From NCBI GenBank assembly GCA_024195585.1, contig SWBL01000034.1:1-64000 (forward strand): a DNA stretch of 64,000 nucleotides, in the 5' to 3' direction. This document shows, piece by piece, positions 15,104-25,496 of the stretch (position 1 is the stretch's first letter; the number at the start of each line of letters is the position of its first letter). Both the position numbers and the translations under genes were made by a program. Source of the DNA: Aureobasidium sp. EXF-3400. Its lineage: Eukaryota; Ascomycota; Dothideomycetes; Dothideales; Saccotheciaceae. A model generated the notes under the pieces. The model did not search any database, was not told the DNA's origin, and saw only the letters and a program-made list of their open reading frames with translations.

Positions 15104-18100
15104 GGAGAGCTGCTAGCAAGCAAAAGGGTGGTTGGCACGAGAGCAAGTGCTTTGCTTGTGCCGCGACGTGGGCTCAGTCTCAGTTCTGCGGTATTTCTCG
15201 CTCCAACTCCAATGCCAAGCCAAGCAAAATGACGTGCGCTCTCAGTCTCTCCCATCTCTGTCAACGACGCTACCACCATCATCAACATCACCCATACCGT
15301 CTCGCGTCTCTCCACATACTGCGCCCGTGCTGTTCCTTGCCATGGCAATGCACAAGCATGACAACGTGTTGCGCCTGCCCAGAACTTTTCATCCAAAACC
15401 ACCGAGACTTTCCACCCAAACTAACTACTGTGCTTCAAAATGAGCCATGTGCATGCTTTGATCACTAGGTGTTACCTTCATTCATCTTTCATCATGAAAA
15501 CAGGTGCTTAAAAGTCGCAGCATCTAGCCATCCGTATCTTCTGCTTGATGTAACATGTACTCTAGAATGCTGCACCATCCGCTGATCTTTGAATATGCTT
15601 GACATTGTGCATGCGAGCCCCCAAGTCTTTGGCAGCAAAGATGCTTTCCATGTCCCAGCCATCGAACGAACACCAGTTCTCTATGCTGTTGGCCTGACGG
15701 ACATGACAGGTGCCACCGTTGAGCAGAGGCCGCCTGCTGCTGCTAAAGAATCCAAGAACATTGTCAGTAGACTGGCCCATGCGACTCAGTCGTGTCGAAC
15801 GAAGACGAAACACGACCTGACCAACTGCCTATATTATCCATTGGGCGTTTGATCAGTGATACGAGTAATGAGCATGCTGTATCATCTCTCGCTCGAAGTG
15901 TGGCCTTCCACGCTCCCGCCCAGGCACAGGTCATCTGCTTGTCATATAAAGTACCGCTTACAGGCGCCATTATTCTCAGCCGAGATCAGTCTAGGATCCC
16001 TCCCCCCGAAAACCCTTGTTGATTATCATGTATCAGCGTGGAAGTTGGAACGGTTTGCCGTACGCGCGTGACTGGTAGGCGGTGGACTAGTGGCACTGTT
16101 CTCGCAGCCCCGACTCGGCTATAGGCGGCAGATATATGTGACTCTCAGCCTAAAGCCATCTGATGTCCGCATGCTATTGCTCCGGATGAGCGTGAGATCA
16201 CAATGCCAGCTGAGTATGCATCGCTTCGATACCACTAACAAACCACTAAGATGAGATTTCAAACACGATGGAAACACGTAGGTAAAGGGACTTGTTTGAG
16301 TAAACGCAGTCCCGAAAGCAGCGGCCCGACTCTGCTCCTATCGGAACTGTGGCCGAGCTTGCCCTATCCCGCAGCACGTTTGCGGTTATCAATTTCGAAG
16401 CCTGTCGCTGACAGTCTTCGTCCAATGCGCACGGATAAGCAGGCGTACAGAGACAGCAAAACCTAGACTGACTCCACGCTCTACTCACAACGTTCGGAAG
16501 GCCCTTGCTGGAGAGTTAGCTCGAGAATTTGAGCTGCTGACCAAGATCGTAACGGAAGCGGAACCTACCCCTCATACCATTTACAGCCAAAGGGTCCGAA
16601 GACTGTGTAAACGTTAAATCGGAACTTTCAGTAGTCACCCATGTGCACTCCCGGTCAAGAGGAAAGCGGCGGTCTTGCCAACAGCAATCACAACTAAAGA
16701 TCTCATCTCGGTGTCACAGACACACCCCGGGTTTGAAGGGTCTGACAAGCGTTTTCTCCAAAGTTACCCGCGCACCGGGAAGAGTCATGAGTCCTATCGC
16801 GGAGCAGACCGGGTTGCACTGTGAATTGCACATCTCACTAACATGTGGACGACCGAGTCTCTGAGGTAGACAAGGCATCATGTAACCTGTTCAGACATGT
16901 GATTGTATGTCCATAGATATAGACAGCATCTAGGTCTTCCATTTCTGATAACAAACAGGCCAGGCTGCGTGAAGTGGTCTAGCCTGGTTGCCAAGTCAAG
17001 ACGAGATCAAACAGGCGGCGTCGGATGCTCTTCTTGGCCCTTTCAATAGGCCGTATTACAGGCCGCCGCAAAGGCACCGGTAAAGAACAGACTTTTCTGG
17101 CCTTCAAAACCTTGCTGCAATTTTCATGGGCCCGCTCTCACCAAGGCCCAAACCCAAGCCTGCCATGAGGGCGTGAAGAAGGAGTCACAGCCACGGGCGA
17201 AACACGTGGATGGATTCTTTGTGGCTCCAACGGCGCCTCCAATTCTGCGAAGTACCAACAACAGTCTTATCGACTGCCGATACTGACAATAGACAAGTAA
17301 AGTCGCACCCAACTAGTTGCATCTGTTGTAGTTTGGAGCAAGAAATCCCAGAGCAGCGCGCCGTGAGCAGACCTGACTGTGCAGGTCATCAACAACGGAC
17401 ATCGAGTCATGTACAGAAGAAGTAGGGTCTTTAGGTGTGTTCCCAAAGCTGCAGCTTGCAGCACATGTCTGACCGACCAAGCTGCATGCAAGAACCCCCT
17501 AAAATGGCGATCTTGGATTCTGGAAGATGCCCAGGACGGCCAACACTTCTAGCGTCAGATGAGGGTACATGCTTGGACAGAAGCGAACGGTGCTACAAAG
17601 GAAAGGCAGCGTGACCAGCCAGCGCACGGGTGTGAATGAAACAGAAAGCAAAAGCAGGCATTCAATGGGCCAGCAAATCGGTCATCAGTCAAGAGACCGC
17701 AGGGTGTAGCAGTCTTCGAGCGGTAGTCTGTCTGGAGGATGTGGTCCCGAACAGGCATGCCGGTACAAAGATTCCGAACGAACCGAGGCGTAGAGTAGTT
17801 GTTTTTTTTGCGAGAGCCCGAAGTGCCACCTTGCGGGTTAGCTCGGCGCCAGATGATCTAGTGGGAGCCACAAAAAGAAGAGCGTTCCTTGACGACGAAA
17901 GCACGGGAGATTGGTTAAGTAAGTCGGCCTCCCACCTTCTGTCCCTTTCGTCGCCCCCAGAACGCGCCCACGTAACTAGACACACACCCCGCACAACTGG
18001 GTCAGATCTAATTGCCTAGTACCTCGGACTGTCGTCGCTCTCAAGTCTTGCCTCGACATTGCTCTAGATGCTGTCGCAATCGACTGCGTTACCCATCAAT

Positions 18101-18271
18101 CCGGCTCCTTCCACTTCCGGACCCTTCCTGTTCTGGCGATCCGCCTGACGCAACACATCGTCCGCAAACAGAGTGCCCCAAGAACCTCCACACCCCAGCA
18201 TATTGTATACCTCGCCTCTTCGCTCACCTCTTACTTCGCCCAGCAGCACTCGCTGCCCCGTACCTATCGCC
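15104..18271. other. 3.1-kb gene-poor region
   Basis: No gene can be supported on either strand. Only short, overlapping, unconserved reading frames occur. No tRNA-like box pair, long terminal repeat or inverted repeat was seen. The right end should hold the promoter of the DUF3295 gene. Confidence 0.5.
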
Positions 18272-20065
18272 ATGCCTTTCCGACCCCAACACTCGTTGGT
18301 CATGATTGACGTCGACAAAATGCATACCATTGACACTCGTTCCGTCGAGGACCTCTTTGGAATGTGGTCAGGTACTATTGCAACCAATGTTTCATCCCCC
18401 TTTCGATTGTTGCTGACAAGATTCGTCGTCGGTACAGTTTTTAACAAAATCTCAGACGCAATGGAGGATGGCAAGCGACTTGAAAATCTCAGCTGGCGTC
18501 TATGGAACCGCGAGACATTCGTGTGTTCCCGCATGCCGCGTGCGCGGAAGAACATTCCTCTACCCGCCCTCTCGAGCAGCGTGTCGTCGACGGACGAGTC
18601 GGACGAAGAAGACGTGTCGTCATTGCTGCCTTCCCCCGTTGTGAGACCCGAGTTGAGAAGGAGCGAGTCCTCGGAGCACCGCAGCCGAGGCCGCCAACAG
18701 AACCACATCACGCCCATCGACCTCGAGAAGATGGTCATTTCCATCAAGGAAAAGAAGAGTCTTGAACCGCTATCAGCATTATCCATGCCTTCGCCTGCTA
18801 TGCCGAGCCCGACGCCTTCCGATGACCGCCAAACACCTACCGCCACGAAACTAACCACATCTGCGCCAGCACTTTCATCAGCGCCCACACCTGTACCTGC
18901 ATTAGTTTCAGAAAAGCCTGTCGCCACTCCCATCCCTACCATCGCCGCACCTAGCCATCTGGAATCGTCTACCTCTACTGTCAGCAGTACCGACTCTCAA
19001 GCTATTGCATCGTCTTCCGAAAGCTCGTCCACCGAGATGAGCACCCACAACATCGTACGAGGCTTCAGACCCGAGGTACCTTCGTCCTACCGCTCTCAAA
19101 CGAACCTCGCTGCAACGCAACCGACGCCCATTCTCAAGACCTCGCCTCAGTACCGCCCGGACCGCCTCAACCGCCAAAAGAAGGGCGCAACCTTCACCCT
19201 CGGCGCCTCTTCCGGCGAAGAAGAGAGCTCTCTTGACAGCCACATGGGACGCAACAGTGTCGGCTCGTTATCGACCGGCATGCCGCAGCCACCAAAGAAG
19301 CACGCATCGTTTAGGGATATCATCCAAGACAGAGCCATCACCGACAGTCCTGTATTTGAGGAGTCCGATGACGAGGATGACGATGATGCTTTCGAGAGCG
19401 TTATTGAGGAGGACGAAGACTCATCTGACTGGGAGGATGACGATGTTGGTGAGAGTGGTAACTCTTCAGCCGATGAAAACAAGAGCATGTTCCGTCGAGT
19501 GGACTCGCAGCCTAACCTCACCTCGCGTCGCTCTTTGCTGACAACCATGATGCACGAACCGGATCGTGCACGCGCTATGGCAAACGCTGCGTCGCGCTCT
19601 ACCCCTGCTCTTCGACGTTCGCGTGGTGCTTCGCCTAACGGACCCTCAGCCACTTCATCACCACATCGTCGGGAGGTCGAGCGTGCTGGTCCGGATTTTA
19701 CCTCGCATCCTTCGCAGCTCTCTCAGCAAGCTCACGAGGCTTCAGAATCCTCGCAACCACGACCAATAATCATGACTACCTCGAACACACACCAACCTGC
19801 TCTCTCACCAAGAACCACTAGGCGAAATATGCTTTCTACCGAACTGACAGAGTCGCTGCGCAAGAACCTTCTCTGGGAACGTCAACACAAGAGCTCCAAC
19901 AACTTAGCCGCCATGAAGCGTAGACACACCTCTCACGACATTAAGAATCTCAAACAGCACCCTGAGCCCCAGATGGTCATGTCGGTTAAGGAGAACGATA
20001 AGAAGAAGTTCTCCAACGAATACTTTAACCAGGGACTCCAGGAGTACCACGCCAAAGGCTGGTAA
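18272..20065 (+). CDS. GATA-AreA-like / DUF3295 fungal regulatory protein
   Basis: Exons 18272-18371 and 18438-20065 encode 575 residues. The 66-bp intron (GTACTA...ACAG, branch CTGAC) is stop-free and in frame. Removing it joins SVEDLFGMWS to VFNKISDAMEDGKRLENLSW, which is the short conserved domain also found at the N-terminus of AreA-type nitrogen regulators. The middle is disordered, with Ser/Thr/Pro-rich parts and a strongly acidic run (ESDDEDDDDAFESVIEEDED). The C-terminus (PRTTRRNMLSTELTESLRKN, then LLWERQHKSSNNLAAMKRR and a THxxHD-like RRHTSHDIKNL) matches DUF3295. There is no GATA zinc finger. A role as a transcriptional or nutrient-signalling regulator is inferred. An upstream GTG-initiated extension to 18173 was rejected. 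Confidence 0.83.
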   Translation: MPFRPQHSLVMIDVDKMHTIDTRSVEDLFGMWSGTIATNVSSPFRLLLTRFVVGTVFNKISDAMEDGKRLENLSWRLWNRETFVCSRMPRARKNIPLPALSSSVSSTDESDEEDVSSLLPSPVVRPELRRSESSEHRSRGRQQNHITPIDLEKMVISIKEKKSLEPLSALSMPSPAMPSPTPSDDRQTPTATKLTTSAPALSSAPTPVPALVSEKPVATPIPTIAAPSHLESSTSTVSSTDSQAIASSSESSSTEMSTHNIVRGFRPEVPSSYRSQTNLAATQPTPILKTSPQYRPDRLNRQKKGATFTLGASSGEEESSLDSHMGRNSVGSLSTGMPQPPKKHASFRDIIQDRAITDSPVFEESDDEDDDDAFESVIEEDEDSSDWEDDDVGESGNSSADENKSMFRRVDSQPNLTSRRSLLTTMMHEPDRARAMANAASRSTPALRRSRGASPNGPSATSSPHRREVERAGPDFTSHPSQLSQQAHEASESSQPRPIIMTTSNTHQPALSPRTTRRNMLSTELTESLRKNLLWERQHKSSNNLAAMKRRHTSHDIKNLKQHPEPQMVMSVKENDKKKFSNEYFNQGLQEYHAKGW

Positions 20066-21429
20066 ACTGTCTTCTCTTCTTCAGGCCTTACTTGTTTCCT
20101 TGCTACTGCATTTTAGCGACATGCATTGTTTTTATAAAGTTTCTCTCTTCTTTTGCATCAGCGAGCAGGCATCGCGTGGGTTTTTTTTGGATCTTATTTT
20201 TATGCGGTCACGGCATTATTCTCTGGCAATTGCCAACAGAAAAGAATTGTTTTTTATTCGATACCAACGCGTGGTTTTCTCTTTCTGTTCCTTTCTTACC
20301 TGCTTTTCGATGCTTGTTGTCCAGTCTTTTGCGTCAACAGACTGCTTGCCTTTCTCTCGGCCCGACTGCTGTCAGGGGGCATGCGTTTGCCGGCAGCGGC
20401 TGAGCTGACACCAAAACATCGTTGTACGATATATACATAGGCTCTACCTTCGTGAGGAAGGGCCGATGGGCCGAGGAAATTCAAAAACACGATCAAATGC
20501 AAAGCTTCCAGTCCTTGTGATCACGATCTTGCAGTTGTGCCGTTGTTGGCGGCACTTCCGAGTGCTGTGTCGTGTCAGACGCAAAAGCAGTGTGCGACTC
20601 CAAATAATGTACCTTTTCACCGCTTCTTCGATTTCACTATGAATAGAGTGGGTGCAGACCCTGAACGCAGGCCTTTCTGGCCTTCGATTCGTGTCGACTG
20701 TGCAACAACACAAATCACCCAAAGGTAGCTCTTCGTTCTCGTCAACCATGTGGACGCGAGTTTGGAACTAAGCTGTGGAGACTCTGGAGGAGCGCATCGA
20801 AACTGCTGCAATGACGTGTGTTGTGAACATTGAAAGATCTCGACGAGCCTGAGCTCAACGGCTTGTTCTGTTTTTGACAATGGTTTATGATGCGTAGTAA
20901 CTTAGATCCATATATGTGTAAGGTAGAACCGTGAACGGAACTGTCGGGACGACCCCCAACCATATTTTCACGTTGTGATATACTCGGCGGTTCTCACCCT
21001 TGATGTTTTTCGAAGGATCGCTAAATGGGACAGAAGTGATTGTTGAGTTCAGCCACGTCCCACGCCAATATGGGACCGGCATGATCGATATGTGCAGCTG
21101 CCTATACTAGTAATCTTTTCATGCAAGATTGCCCTTCTAAGGCGCTACGTTATTGTGAAAATAGGATAGGAAACAGGCGATTTGATTCGTCGAAACCCCA
21201 TCTCGCTCATGACTCATGATGAATTCAAGGATGACAGCATCTTAGGCTCGTCATCACATGTCAAAACCGAAGCTGTGCGTGCCTTTCCAATACAACAACG
21301 AGATCATCGGCCTTGTGCAGAGGGGCCAGAAGCACATTCAAATCGCATAACGTTATCAAGTCTCTCGAGTGTCTCTTTTGCAAAACAATCGCCAGCGCCA
21401 CTCCTGTGTACAAAAAGCAACAGCAGAAA
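20066..21429. other. Intergenic region, no gene seen
   Basis: This holds the 3' flank of the DUF3295 gene (T-rich at about 20100-20300) and the upstream region of the CCCH/CHY gene. Small frames here look random. Confidence 0.5.
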
Positions 21430-24400
21430 ATGACCACGGAGCCGCCTTCGGCTGCAGTGCAAGGGAGCCAGGAAACGGGTGAGTTGGATTCGGACCTTTG
21501 TGTGCTGGCATTCCACGGAACCATGCCACCACTGAAATGATCATCTGCTCACAGATTTTCGCAGATACAGCGCTGGCAACTGAACCTCAGTCTGGGGTAA
21601 GTGCGCCGAAACAACCACATGCAAACCAGAAGAAGAAACAAGTCTGTCGATATTTCAATTCGAAGAGAGGTTAGTCAATATCATTTCTTCAATATCTTCT
21701 TATAGACCAAAGCGCTGGTTTGGTCAGTGTGCCGGGCTACTTCGAGGACCATCCTCCCCGTGTACCAAAAGATGTAACGCGTGTGGCTACGAAAATGCAC
21801 AATACTATGAGGAAACAGGAAGATGTCCATTGGGAAGTGACAACCTATCGGCTCTCAACGGACATACCCCTCCTCCAAGAATATCTGTGCCTTTTTATAG
21901 TATGCATCTTGCTTGTTGCCGCAGGCAGAGTACGATGGAAGTTACAGACTTTAGTACACGGGGAGGATGGAGAACACTCATGATCGAATATTCGATTACT
22001 TTTGTCTATCGCTTAATACTTACCAGCTGTGACAAGTAGGTTGCAAGGCAGGTACTCAATGCTCATTTGCGCATGTGCAACCATCGGAGCCAACAACCTC
22101 CGGAATCAAACCTCGAGTCCCAAAGCAGAAAATTGGGGGTGTAGATGGCAGCGATGCTGTAACTCCCAGACGTCAGTATGAGCCTCAGGTTGATCGTTCC
22201 AAAGTGGTCAGTAGACCCACTCCTAAGACGGAGAAGGAAGATCCACGAGTATTCCAGATGGGTCAACTTCGTCGTCGCTTTACTCCCACGGAAGAAACTC
22301 TCGGAGATGCCACTCTTCTCAAGTTCAAACTGGCCCCTAGCGATCCCGACTTTCCATTCGACCTTCCCTTTCTGGAGTGCTCTCTTGCTATACCATCGTC
22401 TTATCCGCAAGCCAAACCAAGTTTGCGTATAACCAACCCGGAGATGCCCCGCGGCTTCCAACTCAACGTCGAACGTGGATTTGACCAAATTGTTGTTGAT
22501 TCAGCGAACGCGACCCTTCTCGGCGTGTTCAATCGACTCGACAAACAGCTCGAGACGTTGCTTTCTGGCGAAAAGGCCGACACCGTGAAGATCATACGAA
22601 ACACACCAAGAGCTGAGCCTCAGACGCAGCCTCCACCTGCTGCTCGTGCCCCCAAGCCGCAGCAGGAATTGGCTACCCGCAGTACAGAAAACACTCCATC
22701 TTTTACTACCGAACAGAAGCTACAAGCTGAAAAGAAGCGTCAGACCGATATCAGACAACTCGTTGCTAGATTGGGCCGACTACCAGGCTTCATAAAGTCT
22801 CCTGATGATGTCTCGTTCACCATTCCTTTCGAACCTACGAAGAAGAATATGTTACCGGAAGCTCTACGGAACCAGAAATCGATCCGTCTAGTTGTGCCGC
22901 AGCTTTACAACCTGCATCTGCCTCGAATTGAAATCAATGGGAACCACGATGCTGCAGCAAGAGTCCTCGAGCAGTCATTCCAAGAAAGAGTCAAAAGCGA
23001 AACCGGACTAAATTTACTTGCTCATATCAACTACCTTACTCAACATGCGCATACGATGTCCATTGATAGAATGCCTACCAGTGTACCTGAGGCACAAGAG
23101 AAGTCCGAGGAGCCGCCCAGGGCAGAGATCGTAGTCCCGAGCTCAGCCCAACCCCCTAGTGCTGTGGTTGACCAAGCTTCTGACAAAGCTCATATTCATG
23201 TCATCCCAAGACCCCCAGAATGGAATACCGACGGTCCAGATGGTTGGAGCAGTGATGATTCTTACTCGTACGACACTGGAGATGAAACAGAAGAGGAGGA
23301 TGCTGCTCAATCAGAGGAACCAACTGCCAGTGCGTCTGGGCTCGCTGAGCGTGGCATTATGTTATCATTTCCCAATCTGGAGTTATACGGCTGTGAGCTC
23401 TTGGAACTCGTCTCGCTCAGTATCACGGTCAAGTGCGAACGTTGCAAAGATCTACTCGACGTCCAGCGTCTAAGAAACAATACTAAGGGAGACGTCACTG
23501 GTATGCGTGACGAAATCTGCAAGAAGTGCGCGAACACCCTTGCAATTGGTACGAAGGTCGATTAAGACTCTATCTTTTAAGATGACTGACATCAGTAGGA
23601 TTTCGAGCGGACTTGATCCATCAGAATTCCGTGAGGGCAGGTTATCTGGATCTTGACGGTTGTACAGTGGTTGACATGCTTCCAAGGCAAGTGTTCAATG
23701 TAACGTGTAGCACATCATGACTAACCATGTTGTAGCAATTTCATCCCGACGTGCTCAGAGTGCTCTACATCTTATCCAGCTCCAGGCGTTGTTGGAGTTC
23801 GTGGAGACTCGATTCTGGCAATTTGTAGGGAGTGCCATCGTAAGATGAGTTTCCGCATGCCGGAGACCAAGTTTTTGCACGTCAGCACCGCGTCAGGTAA
23901 ACACATGTCTTGCAAGCTTCAGAGATTGTAGCTAATCAGTTGTAGTACGAGCAAGTCGCGCACCCACGCGTAGAAAAGTCAAGGAGAATCTGGGCATAGT
24001 TGCTGGGCAAGAACTGCCCAGACGTGGTCGTTGCACACACTATGCAAAGTCATATCGATGGTTCAGGTTCTCATGCTGCAGCAAGGTCTACCCATGCGAC
24101 GTAGGTTGAGTAGATCCTGATAACTAGAGACGTAACTGACCTCCCACAGAGATGCCATGACGAGATGGAGAGTCATCCGAATGAACACGCCAACCGCATG
24201 ATTTGTGGCTATTGTTCCAGGGAACAGAACTATAGACCGGTTTGTGACTAGGGTGTTTTCCACACAAGATACATGCTGACTGTTATCTTACCTTCTAGGA
24301 TGACTGTCATTTCTGCCGCTCTAGCCTGATTGCGAGGGTAGGCCATGGATTCTGGGAAGGAGGCAAAGGTAAGACAATTTCCTTCATCATTTCTCCCCAT

Positions 24401-24877
24401 CACGTCCTCGATCTTTTGCATAGATTTCCACCTCTCATCTTACCAATCGTCGATGCGGCAAAATTGGCGGCTGTGTCTTTGCATCGGCAATGACGTCCTG
24501 GCATATGACCACAACCCCATGGTTTCAGGCAACCTTCAGTTTTTCCCCGCGCATCGGTGTGAAAGCCTAAACCCCGTACCTATGTACACGATGCTTCTAG
24601 CGCCTTATGGCATTTTCCAGCTGGGACCTGCAGAAGTTCACTGCCGCGTCCAGGTGGACGCAAAACGCTTTGATCATGAGGGCTGACGTACGACCAGGTA
24701 CTCGGGACAAGACTCGGATGAGCAGAAAAGGCAAGTACAACCAGCCTCGTGTCCTCGTGCTTGAACATCATGAGCTTGCCTTGGACCGCGTGACATGACG
24801 AAAATGCTAACAAGTTTTGACTCTCAGACCCTCGTAAATACAAGCGAAGACCTGGCACCAAAGTTGGTGGTAGCTAG
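21430..24877 (+). CDS. RWD-like, CCCH and CHY zinc-finger protein
   Basis: Ten exons: 21430-21478, 21565-21669, 22040-23548, 23599-23686, 23736-23896, 23946-24100, 24150-24239, 24299-24368, 24698-24730 and 24828-24877 (769 residues). A CCCH finger sits at C44-x8-C53-x5-C59-x3-H63 and is itself split by intron 2. An RWD-like segment follows (LPFLECSLAIPSSYPQAKPS). After an acidic linker come Cys pairs (CERC, CKKC, CSEC, CREC) and a CHY-type finger (RGRCTHYAKSYRWFRFSCC, PCDRCHDE, ICGYCSREQNY). The tail DPRKYKRRPGTKVGG is family-like. Introns 4 and 8 begin with GC (GCAAGT), and only those sites restore the conserved frame. Intron 2 is 370 bp and carries a MITE-like element; intron 7 is 329 bp. 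A choice between two nearby acceptors for exon 2 is uncertain by six bases. Function is unknown; the fingers suggest RNA binding or ubiquitin-related work. Confidence 0.85.
21749..21970. mobile_element. MITE-like element, copy 1 (inside an intron)
   Basis: A 222-bp block has perfect 17-bp terminal inverted repeats: CCATCCTCCCCGTGTAC at 21749-21765 and its exact reverse complement at 21954-21970. It has no coding capacity. It is colinear with copy 2 at 62542-62753, sharing blocks such as ATGTAACGC, AATACTA, TATCGGCTCTC, TGTGCCTTTTT and GGAAGTTACAG. If the element proper starts at CCTCCCC, the flanking dinucleotides are AT on both sides, which would fit a 2-bp target duplication. It lies wholly within intron 2 of the zinc-finger gene. 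No transposase was seen, so the superfamily is not known. Confidence 0.82.
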
Positions 24878-25496
24878 GCGAGAAAGACGAGATCAGCCTT
24901 CAGCTTGAGCGCGTGAAGATTGTTTGTGTGCTGGCAGAAGTGGTCACAAAAGCCCTCTGATTTTGATGGATCTGGTGATTCTCGATAGAATCTTTGATCG
25001 CAAGAATCATGATCGGCGGGTGACTTGATGCGCTGGATGTGGTCGCATAGGATGGCAACGATGTTGACATCGTCACAGAAAAAAACTCCAATGCCATAGT
25101 AATGTCATATCTTCTTGCTTTCAGTACAGCATCACTTGATCTCACTATAGTGGCCCTGGCTTTTTTTTGCCGAGTTATATGGATTGTTTTATCAGCATTC
25201 CAATGCAGCATCATCAAACCTCAGCATATTCATTACATGATGAGCTTGTCATTCAGATGCCTGCTTGGGTAGATATAATTCGGGGCACGGCATTGTTGAA
25301 TCAGTGCTGAGATTTCAGCCTTACATACATTTGCGGTGGCTGTGATTTGAAGGACCTATACATGTCTCAACATATCTTGTCCTTTCTTAGATTTATTTAA
25401 CCTATAGCTATATCATATCTATGATACTTTTAACGGTGATTTATTCGATTACTTACACCATCACATAAATCGCTTATAGGCAAACTCCTGACCTGC
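24878..25496. other. Convergent intergenic region
   Basis: AT-rich DNA between the ends of the zinc-finger gene and the MFS transporter. No coding sequence or repeat was recognised. It probably holds the two terminators. Confidence 0.5.

Noticed and set aside
15562..15813. An 83-codon minus-strand frame in the first gene desert
   Set aside because: It has fairly natural composition near its end, but no start context, domain, introns or recalled family. An equally long frame overlaps on the other strand.
21981..21998. Palindrome around ATCGAATATTCGAT in the zinc-finger intron
   Set aside because: A 14-bp perfect palindrome in AT-rich intron DNA, just outside the element. It is not repeated near copy 2, so it is probably chance.
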